60,508 nucleotides of DNA from Gammaproteobacteria bacterium (GTDB taxonomy: Bacteria; Pseudomonadota; Gammaproteobacteria; Pseudomonadales; Pseudomonadaceae). How positions within the stretch are numbered: position 1 is the stretch's first letter; the number at the start of each line of letters is the position of its first letter. The notes under the pieces are model-generated. The model did no database searches, was not told the origin of the DNA, and was given only the letters and a program-made list of their open reading frames with translations. This document shows, in pieces, positions 41,940-48,199 of the stretch. The stretch covers positions 1 through 60,508 of the forward strand of contig JAMCWB010000013.1 of assembly GCA_023475025.1 (NCBI GenBank). Direction: 5' to 3'. The position numbers and the translations under genes were made by a program.

Positions 41940-42401
41940 ATGAGTGCTGCTGATACTGAATTTTCCGCTTTATTTACGTCTATTTGGGATGATGAAGACA
42001 CCCTTTTTGAAGCCAAAACACAGGACGTTGCCATTGCGTTGGCTAGCGCGGTGGAAGAGGCTGGGCTTAGCCGGGCAGAACTGGCTAAGAAGCTGGAGTG
42101 GAAGCCAAGTCGTGTAACCAAGGTGCTTACAGGTAGCTCAAACCTCACTCTGAAGACTATTTTTCAGGTTTGCCAAGCTATAGGGCTGGAGTTTGATGTC
42201 GTTCTGCGCAACCCGGATGAACGAACTGAAGTAGTTGATCCTGTCAGGTTCAAGACCATCAACGAGGAGGCGATCAACAATCTCCATAAGTCTCAACAGC
42301 TTCTGGATTCTGTTGCGCAATTGCATATGAAAGTATCTCAGCAGGCCCTTGCTACACGGGGCTATACCCGTGAAGAGGCCCGGTTGACTCTAGTGGCTTA
42401 G
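41940..42401 (+). CDS. XRE-family antitoxin with C-terminal tail, TAC operon 3
   Basis: A 153-residue HigA-like antitoxin with HTH GLSRAELAKKLEWKPSRVTKVLTGSSNLTLKT. The folded domain ends near residue 90 and a 63-residue tail follows (EEAINNLHKSQQLLDSVAQL and MKVSQQALATRGYTREEARL). The tail is unlike the TAC-1 tail in sequence but similar in length, as expected if each matches its own chaperone. ATG 41940 has GGAGG 8 nt upstream. The SecB-like gene starts 9 bp after the stop. Confidence 0.85.
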   Translation: MSAADTEFSALFTSIWDDEDTLFEAKTQDVAIALASAVEEAGLSRAELAKKLEWKPSRVTKVLTGSSNLTLKTIFQVCQAIGLEFDVVLRNPDERTEVVDPVRFKTINEEAINNLHKSQQLLDSVAQLHMKVSQQALATRGYTREEARLTLVA

Positions 42402-42409
42402 GATCAGCA

Positions 42410-42874
42410 ATGAATCGTTCTCCGCTGCAATTAAATCATTATCATTTTGTAACACTGGCATTGCGTGCCTGCGATGGCTTTGATTCTGGAAAACTAACAA
42501 GCAGTAAACTTCCGTATCCAGACTTTGATGAAATTGAACTGCAACCAGAGGTAACCCTATTCAGTAACGATGATGATGGTGAGTACGGGCCCTACATGCT
42601 AAGACTGGTTCTTATTTATGAGCCTGAAGAAAATACCTTTCCCTATAGCTTTGAGGTGATCATTGAAGGGATTTTCTCTATCACTCAGGATAGCGATTTT
42701 AAGGATTGCAAAAAAATAGTGCTTGTTAACGGAGCTTCTGTCTTGTACGCCGCTGTGCGGGAGCAGTTGATGAGTATTAGTAGCCGCCATCTCTATGGCC
42801 CGATGCTTCTGCCGACACTCAACTTCCAGCAGCTGGATCTTTCAAAAGAGCAGGAAGCTCGACCTTCCAGGTAG
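42410..42874 (+). CDS. SecB-like chaperone of TAC operon 3
   Basis: A 154-residue acidic protein. LNHYHFVTLALRACDGF at the N-terminus, FPYSFEVIIEGIFSI in the middle, and SVLYAAVREQLMSISSRHLYGPMLLPTLNF at the C-terminus match the TAC-1 chaperone and the SecB fold. A ribosome site AGGATCAG precedes the ATG. It should protect the antitoxin tail. The last residues (DLSKEQEARPSR) run to a composite repeat that begins 58 bp downstream. Confidence 0.8.
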   Translation: MNRSPLQLNHYHFVTLALRACDGFDSGKLTSSKLPYPDFDEIELQPEVTLFSNDDDGEYGPYMLRLVLIYEPEENTFPYSFEVIIEGIFSITQDSDFKDCKKIVLVNGASVLYAAVREQLMSISSRHLYGPMLLPTLNFQQLDLSKEQEARPSR

Positions 42875-42932
42875 GGCTGGGCTTGGTTTTGCCTGCTTGG
42901 GGTTTGCTGGCTATGCTTTTGGCAGTAAATCA

Positions 42933-42986
42933 GGGTCAGGTCTTGCGTTTTGCCTTTTAGATGGATTGCCACGCCGTTTAGCACTG
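42933..42986 (+). repeat. Composite repeat, 3' part truncated
   Basis: GGGTCAGGTCTTGCG, TTTTGCCTTTT and GGATTGCCACGCCGTTTAG; the right half of the REP-like palindrome is missing. Confidence 0.85.
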
Positions 42987-43032
42987 ACAGCGACATAGGG
43001 ATGTGCTGTGGTTTTTTCAGGGAGGATGGTTG

Positions 43033-43780
43033 ATGAAGCATATTGTGATTTGTGCGGACGGGACCTGGCAGTCGCCGGAGTCGGATACGGCGACCCATGT
43101 GTTGCGTTTGGCGGAGTCGGTGGCGCCGGTGTCGGCGTCGGGTGTGCCCCAGGTGGTGTATTACGATTGGGGTGTCGGGTCGGACGGGGATCGCTTGTCG
43201 GGTGGTATTACCGGTAAGGGCATCGACAAGAATATTCAGGATTGCTATCGCTTTGTGGTGCATAACTATGCGCCGGGTGATGCTTTGTATCTGTTTGGGT
43301 TCAGCCGTGGGGCCTATACGGTGCGCTCGCTGGCGGGGTTGATCCGCAATTGCGGGATTTTGCGGCCTGAGCATGCGGAGCGGGTGGCTGAGGCCTATGC
43401 CTTGTATCGCGGCCGTGGGCCGTCGACGTCACCGGCACGGCAGAAGGCGGCGGACTTTCGGCGGGCCTATGCGGTGGCGGATGCGAGTCGGATTCATTTT
43501 GTCGGGGTGTTTGATACGGTCGGCGCCCTGGGTATTCCTGCCCCTTTTCTGGGGACGCTGGGTTCGGACCGTTATCTGTTTCACGATACGGCGCCGAGCA
43601 GCATTATCAACCATGCCCGCCATGCGCCGGCGCTTTGTGCGTGAGGTGGAGCCGGTGTTGCATGTGAGTGTGCGCCAGCGCCTGGAGGATGCTGCGGTGG
43701 GGTACAAGAGCCCGGCGCTGCAGGCGATGTTGCGTGGGCTGGGGGGTGATTGGGCGAAGGTAAAGGTGGTTGGAGGCTGA
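43033..43780 (+). pseudogene. DUF2235-family alpha/beta hydrolase, inactivated
   Basis: The first 204 residues are intact: MKHIVICADGTWQ, YYDWGVGSDGDRLSGG, LYLFGFSRGAYTVRSLAGLI (GFSRG nucleophile elbow) and FVGVFDTVGALGIP, all typical of DUF2235 hydrolases related to Tle-type phospholipase effectors. After INHARHAPALCA the frame stops (43644). The +1 frame continues FVREVEPVLHVSVRQRLEDAA to a stop at 43780. A frameshift, probably with an internal deletion, has removed the middle of the protein. Ribosome site GGGAGG before ATG 43033. No VgrG or immunity gene is nearby. Confidence 0.85.
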
Positions 43781-43795
43781 TGGTTGTGCTGGGGT

Positions 43796-44055
43796 TGCTG
43801 TTGCTGGGAATGTCGAGCTTCCGCTCGACAGCAGAGGCCGCTGGACGGCGGGGACGCCGTCCTTCCCAGGTCGCTGATTAACTGCCGAGTGCAACTCGGC
43901 GTTCCTGGTTGGGGGGCACTTCAGAATCGGGGTCAGGTCTTGCCTTTTGCCTTTTGATGGATTGCCACGCCACTTCGAGGCTCGCAATGACGTAATCCAG
44001 GCTTCGCGGCTCGCAATGACGGGGTGTGGGGTTTGCGGTTTGCAATGACGGGGTG
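43796..44055 (+). repeat. Double-hairpin repeat, ATTCGGC-type hairpin and composite repeat
   Basis: GCTGGGAATGTCGAGC and GGACGGCGGGGACGCCGTCC lie at 43796-43865, a GCCGAG/CTCGGC hairpin near 43882-43900, and the composite unit at 43929 with two or three reiterated right halves (CGGCTCGCAATGACGGGG) to 44055. Confidence 0.85.
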
Positions 44056-44066
44056 TAAGGCAGAAC

Positions 44067-44150
44067 GGTACGCTGGTTCGGGTGATTTCCGCTCGTGACA
44101 TGCACCGAAAAGAGAGGGCTGTTTATGAGCAAGCCAAAAAAGATGCCTGA
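44067..44150 (+). pseudogene. brnT: C-terminal stub of BrnT toxin
   Basis: The frame GTLVRVISARDMHRKERAVYEQAKKDA to a TGA at 44148-44150 is the typical end of BrnT toxins (RIISAR...ER..YE) and overlaps brnA, as in normal brnTA operons. Everything upstream is replaced by the REP-like repeat. A second copy of this stub with its repeat lies at 46985-47090. Confidence 0.8.
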
Positions 44151-44397
44151 GTTCAATACTGAAGCAGAAGAAAGGGCGTTCTGGGAATCCAACGACTCTA
44201 CCGATTATCTGGACTGGAGCCAGGCCAAGCCGGCATCTTTCCCGAAGCTGAAACCCTCAACCAAGACGATCTCACTCCGGTTGCCGGAGACGCTGCTTGA
44301 TCGGATCAAAATCGAAGCCAATAAGCGGGATATGCCCTATCAATCGCTGATCAAGGCTTGGCTTGCAGATGATGTGAACGACAACCGTCGGACCTGA
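44125..44397 (+). CDS. brnA: BrnA/CopG-family antitoxin without its toxin
   Basis: A 90-residue ribbon-helix-helix antitoxin. It has ERAFWESNDSTDYLDWSQAKPASFPKL followed by STKTISLRLPETLLDRIKIEANKRDMPYQSLIKAWLADDV, the usual BrnA/CopG pattern. ATG 44125 was chosen; a start at 44095 would lie in the toxin stub. Without BrnT it may persist as a DNA-binding orphan that could still neutralise a BrnT elsewhere. Confidence 0.87.
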   Translation: MSKPKKMPEFNTEAEERAFWESNDSTDYLDWSQAKPASFPKLKPSTKTISLRLPETLLDRIKIEANKRDMPYQSLIKAWLADDVNDNRRT

Positions 44398-44428
44398 GAA
44401 TCAAACGGAATCGGGGTCACGCGGAATC

Positions 44429-44685
44429 GGGGTCAGGTCTTGCCTTTTGCCTTTTGATGGATTGCCACACCGCTTCGCGGCTCGCAATGACGTCATCTAG
44501 GCTTCTCGGTTCGCAATGAGGCGGTGTGGTTTGAGCCTCGCAATGACGCGGTGGTCAGAGGCCTTTGGACGGCGAGGACGCCATCCTTCCCAGGGAGTGC
44601 CAGGTTTGGTTTTTGCTGGGAATGTCGAGCTTCTGCTCGACAGCGTAAGCTGATGGACGGCGGGGACGCCGTCCTTCCAGGGATG
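44429..44685 (+). repeat. Composite repeat with two double-hairpin units
   Basis: Composite unit from 44429 with repeated right halves to 44552; GGACGGCGAGGACGCC at 44568; TGTCGAGCTTCTGCTCGACA near 44624; GGACGGCGGGGACGCCGTCC near 44655. The rest of the gap to 44872 holds the parD upstream region with no other gene. Confidence 0.85.
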
Positions 44686-44841
44686 TGCCGCTGAGCGCCC
44701 GGGAATCTCCCCCTGTTCGACGTTCTGGGGCGTTATGGTCGAGGCCTGATCTTCCGAATAAAGGCGCATGACAACTACCCTGCCAGAGGGGCCCTCTTCC
44801 GCCCAGGTGGATTGCATTGCTATGCCACTTGGACCAAGATA

Positions 44842-44856
44842 TACCAATTATCGGTA
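44842..44856. promoter_or_regulatory. Inverted repeat upstream of parD (candidate operator)
   Basis: TACCAAT and ATCGGTA flank one T, with one mismatch in the arms, 17 nt before the parD ATG. This is the expected place for ParD autoregulation. Confidence 0.35.
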
Positions 44857-44872
44857 CTTCCGAGGTGGCGCC

Positions 44873-45112
44873 ATGCAAAAGAACACCAGCATCACGCTAG
44901 GTCAGCATTTTGATACGTTCATTGCGGAGCAGCTCAAAAATGGCCGATACAGCTCTACCAGCGAGGTCGTGCGTGCCGGTTTGCGTCTGCTTGAAGAGTC
45001 TGAAACGCGCTTGGCTAGACTGCGGAAGCAGCTCAAGGAAGGCGAGGACAGTGGCTTCGAAGACTACTCCTATGACTCGTTTATTCGTGAATTGGACAAC
45101 GAAGAACGCTGA
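44873..45112 (+). CDS. parD: ParD-type antitoxin
   Basis: A 79-residue ribbon-helix-helix antitoxin: MQKNTSITLGQHFDTFIAEQL, then NGRYSSTSEVVRAGLRLLEESETRLARL (DNA-binding region and dimer helix), and an acidic tail GFEDYSYDSFIRELD that in ParD proteins wraps the toxin. The start at 44873 is set by homology with ParD; upstream sequence in the frame is not family-like. The stop overlaps the parE start (TGATG). Confidence 0.92.
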   Translation: MQKNTSITLGQHFDTFIAEQLKNGRYSSTSEVVRAGLRLLEESETRLARLRKQLKEGEDSGFEDYSYDSFIRELDNEER

Positions 45113-45210
45113 TGCCACATTTCAAGCTTTCCAGGAAGGCCAAAGCTGATCTCAAATCTATTGCCTTATACACGGAACATGAATGGGGCCGTGATCGACG
45201 AAACCACTAT
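45112..45210 (+). pseudogene. parE: ParE toxin truncated to its first 33 codons
   Basis: PHFKLSRKAKADLKSIALYTEHEWGRDRRNHY is the N-terminal helical hairpin of ParE. The next codons are three imperfect copies of GCATCGGGGGTCA and the composite repeat, so the catalytic C-terminal part is absent. The frame runs on through repeat sequence to 45387, giving a nonsense tail. The antitoxin is intact, the toxin is dead. Confidence 0.9.
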
Positions 45211-45211
45211 G

Positions 45212-45378
45212 CATCGGGGGTCATGCATCGGGGGTCACATGCATCGGGGGTCAGGTCTTGCCTTTTGCCTTTTGATGGATTGCCACGCCACTTCGAGGCT
45301 CGCAATGACGGGGAGTGTGGTTTGCGGCTCGCAATGACGGGGTGGTCAGAGGCCTTTGGACGGCGTCCTTCCCAGGCA
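45212..45378 (+). repeat. Three short GCATCGGGGGTCA repeats, composite repeat and half hairpin
   Basis: Short copies begin near 45211, 45225 and 45241 and lead directly into the composite unit (45246-45343) with one reiterated right half. The left edge coincides with the parE break. Confidence 0.85.
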
Positions 45379-45414
45379 GACTATTAATGTGGGCTACGGT
45401 TAGCGATACACACC

Positions 45415-45750
45415 TTAAGCATGTGCTTCCCGCCCCAAAGCCTCAACTACCCACTGGTTCAGGCTTTTGCCTTCAGCTGTAGCAGCGAGTACCAGGTCTG
45501 CATGCAGCTCCGGGGGGACTCGCACATTGAACTTACCGGAAAACGACTTGCATGGTTCAATACCATTTTCGGCGCACATCTCCAGGAATACCTTCAACGA
45601 TGTCGCTCCCTCTCGCTTAAGCCCCTCAATATCGGCCGCATAGAAATCTGCTCCGCCGTTTAGGCCAATGAACTCTCCACGAAACATCTCAATCTCAGGG
45701 TCAAATTGGATAACAGCTCGATAGCCGTCAATCATCAATGTATTTTTCAT
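45415..45750 (-). CDS. hicB: HicB-family antitoxin
   Basis: A 111-residue antitoxin. The N-terminal partially degenerate RNase-H-like fold (GYRAVIQFDPEIEMFRGEFIGLNGGADFYAADIEGLKREG) is followed by a ribbon-helix-helix C-terminus (KFNVRVPPELHADLVLAATAEGKSLNQWVVEAL). The start overlaps the hicA stop by 4 bp, the usual hicA-hicB order. The operon reads against the direction of the polysaccharide genes. Confidence 0.92.
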   Translation of the reverse strand: MKNTLMIDGYRAVIQFDPEIEMFRGEFIGLNGGADFYAADIEGLKREGATSLKVFLEMCAENGIEPCKSFSGKFNVRVPPELHADLVLAATAEGKSLNQWVVEALGREAHA

Positions 45751-46001
45751 GGCTTTACTCCATTCGCATTCAGCCAGTCACGGACCGAAGCCACAGCACC
45801 TTTGTCAGTGGTCGGTGACGGGTGTGGCCGATGGAACACCCGTATTTCACCAAATAACCTTACCCCAACACGTGATCCTTCACGCTCTGAAACATCGGCC
45901 CCCAAGTCAATCAGTAATGCCTCGATATCTTTCCATCGGACATTGGCACTGACTGGGCGAGTAAAGATAAGCTCAAGTGTTTTTTGGTGTTTTCGCTTCA
46001 T
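45747..46001 (-). CDS. hicA: HicA-family mRNA interferase toxin
   Basis: An 84-residue HicA. The RWKDIEALLIDLGADVSEREGSRVGV region and VFHRPHPSPTTDKGAVASVRDWL with the active-site His are family hallmarks. I chose ATG 46001 (MKRKHQKTLELIF); the open frame extends upstream only through repeat sequence. Intact length indicates an active toxin, cleaving mRNA and tmRNA as known for HicA. Confidence 0.9.
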   Translation of the reverse strand: MKRKHQKTLELIFTRPVSANVRWKDIEALLIDLGADVSEREGSRVGVRLFGEIRVFHRPHPSPTTDKGAVASVRDWLNANGVKP

Positions 46002-46065
46002 CAGCCTATAGTACCGATATTCAGTACCAGCTGTAAATAATGGGTATCGAGCCTGATGGGGTTTT

Positions 46066-46249
46066 GCTTTTGCTGGGAATGTCGAGCTTCCGCTCGACAG
46101 CATGGGCCGCTGGACGGCGGGGACGCCGTCCTTCCCAGGCGCGGTGCAACCGGGGTCAGGTCTTGCCTTTTGCCTTTTGATGGATTGCCACGCCACTTCG
46201 CGGCTCGCAATGACGAAATCTGGACTTCGCGGCTCGCAATGACGGGGTG
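46066..46249 (+). repeat. Double-hairpin repeat followed by composite repeat
   Basis: TGTCGAGCTTCCGCTCGACA near 46079 and GGACGGCGGGGACGCCGTCC near 46113 precede the composite unit at 46152, which has one reiterated right half. Confidence 0.88.
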
Positions 46250-46295
46250 TGGGAGTGGAAACTATTCTGCTGAGGGAGCTTGTAGAGTAGCAAGG

Positions 46296-46583
46296 TCACA
46301 TAGCAGCAACCAAGCGCTCAACATGCGGCTGCTGACGGTGTTCTGCCTGCCACAGATCATAGGCGCTCTGCATTGCCAACCAGACACGAGCCTTACCAAT
46401 TCCGGCGCGCTCCAGGCGCACTGCCAGGTCAGGGCTCACGGGCGCTCGGCCATTGACAATCCGCGATAGCATTTCACGCGAATAGTGCAGGCCGCGAGCC
46501 GCCTCTGCGATCTTCAGGCCCAGTTCAGGGAGTACATCCTCGCGGAGAATCTCACCGGGATGCGGAGGGTTGTGCATAGCCAT
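46296..46583 (-). CDS. higA: HigA-family antitoxin 1
   Basis: A 95-residue XRE protein. HNPPHPGEILREDVLPELGLKIAEAARGLHYSREMLSRIVNGRAPVSPDLAVRLERA is the VapI/HigA signature. ATG 46583 or 46577 are both possible; the upstream part of the open frame overlaps higB and is unlikely. It lies just downstream of higB in the normal higB-higA order and should repress the operon. Confidence 0.9.
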   Translation of the reverse strand: MAMHNPPHPGEILREDVLPELGLKIAEAARGLHYSREMLSRIVNGRAPVSPDLAVRLERAGIGKARVWLAMQSAYDLWQAEHRQQPHVERLVAAM

Positions 46584-46593
46584 GGGCAAGTCC

Positions 46594-46872
46594 TCAGTGG
46601 TAGTCAAGATAGTCGACCAATTCAACATCCAGTCCGTCAAAGCGGAAGATCACACGCCAGTTGCCACTGACAGTGATCGACCAGAATTCTGCCTTGTCGC
46701 CCTTGAGCAGGTGCAGACGATAGCCTGGCAAGTCCGCGTCTTCCGGGGTCTGCGCCTGATCCAATACAGCCAGCACACGTTTAAGGCGTTTGGCATGATC
46801 GGCCCGAATGCCTCGGGTTGAGCCGGTTTCGAAAAAAACCCTCAGGCCCTTATGCTGGAATGACTTGATCAT
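46594..46872 (-). CDS. higB: HigB-family toxin 1
   Basis: A 92-residue RelE-like toxin: MIKSFQHKGLRVFFETGSTRGIRADHAKRLKRVL, LPGYRLHLLKGDKAEFWSITVSGNWRVIFRFDGLDVELVDYLDYH. The NWRVxFRF and final DYxDYH motifs are standard for HigB (killer protein) enzymes that cleave ribosome-bound mRNA. Full length. Followed by higA. Confidence 0.92.
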   Translation of the reverse strand: MIKSFQHKGLRVFFETGSTRGIRADHAKRLKRVLAVLDQAQTPEDADLPGYRLHLLKGDKAEFWSITVSGNWRVIFRFDGLDVELVDYLDYH

Positions 46873-46919
46873 GGCTAAAGTGTGAACTACCTATTCACGA
46901 TTGTCTAGTGCACAAAACC

Positions 46920-47020
46920 GGGGGTCAGGTCTTGCGTTTTGCCTTTGGCAATGGATTGCCACGCCGCTGCGCGGCTCGAAATGTCGGGGTGTGGGGTTTG
47001 CGGTCCGCAATGACGGGGTG
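46920..47020 (+). repeat. Composite repeat between higBA-1 and the second brnT stub
   Basis: GGGGTCAGGTCTTGCG from 46920, REP-like palindrome to 46990, then a further right half (CCGCAATGACGGGG) inside the duplicated segment. Confidence 0.88.
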
Positions 47021-47090
47021 TAAGGCAGAACGGTACGCTGGTTCGGGTTATTTCCGCTCGCGACATGCACCGAAAAGAGAGGGCTGTTTA
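46985..47090 (+). repeat. Second copy of the REP-brnT stub segment
   Basis: A 106-bp match to 44020-44125 with four mismatches. It carries the same BrnT C-terminal frame (GTLVRVISARDMHRKERAVY from 47032) but without brnA; the frame then runs KALVDVTQLMST to a stop at 47142. This shows that the repeat and the attached toxin stub were copied as one unit. 47091-47177 holds nothing else recognisable. Confidence 0.9.
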
Positions 47091-47177
47091 CAAAGCCTTG
47101 GTCGACGTGACTCAATTAATGTCCACAGCCCCGGACATTTGAAGCGATGAGAAATTTGTTCTGCATGTTGGCGTTGA

Positions 47178-47495
47178 TTAAGCCATTTCCCGCCAATGGG
47201 CGACGTCTTGGATCGCGGCTAAATCGTCCTGTTCTGCTTGTTGCGTCTTGTAAAGATCCCATCTGGTTTGCAAGTTGAGCCAGAAGTCGGCCGAAACACC
47301 AAAGAACCGGCTTAGACGCAGCGCAGTACTGGGCGTGATGCCACGCTTCTGATTAACCAGCTCATTAACCCTTTGGTAAGGAACATGGATCGCATCTGCC
47401 AGCTCGCGCTGCGTAATCTGCATCGGATGCAAAAATTCCTCTAGCAGCATTTCGCCGGGATGGACAGGCTGTCTGTGGGTGGGAATACGGATCAT
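47178..47495 (-). CDS. higA: HigA-family antitoxin 2
   Basis: A 105-residue XRE protein: RQPVHPGEMLLEEFLHPMQITQRELADAIHVPYQRVNELVNQKRGITPSTALRLSRFFGVSADFWLNLQTRWDL. This is the canonical VapI/HigA form, and distinct from higA-1. It lies 9 bp downstream of higB-2. Confidence 0.95.
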   Translation of the reverse strand: MIRIPTHRQPVHPGEMLLEEFLHPMQITQRELADAIHVPYQRVNELVNQKRGITPSTALRLSRFFGVSADFWLNLQTRWDLYKTQQAEQDDLAAIQDVAHWREMA

Positions 47496-47504
47496 GTTTT
47501 ACCT

Positions 47505-47798
47505 CTAGTGGTAATCGGTTAACTCTACTTCGTCGGGGCCGGATTCAGTCCACTTAAAGCAGATCCTGTATTGGTCATTCACTCTAATACTGTGCTGCCC
47601 TTTTCTGTTACCAGACAAAGCCTCCAGTCTGTTACCAGGAGGAACTTTCAGCTCATCACGGTGAATAACCGAGTCCAATAATTCGAGCTTTCGTGCAGCA
47701 ATTCGCCACAAAGACTGTGGGCAAAGCTTTCGGGCTGCCTTGGAGGCCACCCCATTGAAGATGTCTTCGGTGCCCTTGTCTTTGAAATGAATAATCAT
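47505..47798 (-). CDS. higB: HigB-family toxin 2
   Basis: A 97-residue RelE-like toxin: MIIHFKDKGTEDIFNG, then AARKLELLDSVIHRDELKVPPGNRLEALSGNRKGQHSIRVNDQYRICFKW and the C-terminal VELTDYH. All residues of the HigB core are present. This pair is the best conserved higBA in the window. Confidence 0.95.
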   Translation of the reverse strand: MIIHFKDKGTEDIFNGVASKAARKLCPQSLWRIAARKLELLDSVIHRDELKVPPGNRLEALSGNRKGQHSIRVNDQYRICFKWTESGPDEVELTDYH

Positions 47799-47850
47799 GA
47801 TAGAACGGTATCACGGCTTCCATGCTATGTAAATCGGGGGTCACATAACC

Positions 47851-48105
47851 GGGGTCAGGTCTTGCGTTTTGCCTTTTTATGGATTGCCACGCCGCTTCGC
47901 GGCTCGCAATGACGTCATCTAGGCTTCGCGGCTCGCAATGACGGGGAGTGTGGTTTGTGGCTCGCAATGATGGGGTGGTCAGAGGCCTTTGGACGGCGGG
48001 GACGCCGTCCTTCCCAGGGAGTGCCAGGTTTGGTTTTTGCTGGGAATGTCGAGCTTCCGCTCGACTGCGTAAGCCGATGGACGGCGGGGACGGCGTCCTT
48101 CCCAG
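47851..48105 (+). repeat. Composite repeat with double-hairpin units before pglF
   Basis: Composite unit from 47851 with two reiterated right halves to 47977, GGACGGCGGGGACGCCGTCC near 47990, TGTCGAGC/GCTCGACT near 48047 and GGACGGCGGGGACGGCGTCC near 48079. Confidence 0.88.
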
Positions 48106-48199
48106 ACACGCAATCGGGATCATTTCATAATCGGGGTCTGTCCCTATTTGTGGGGTTTACTGGCATAATATTGGCTGATGTGCTGCCAAGGAGAGCAAG

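Noticed and set aside
45211-45387. C-terminal extension of ParE
   Set aside because: The codons after NHY are translated repeat sequence, so this is read-through after truncation and not a domain.
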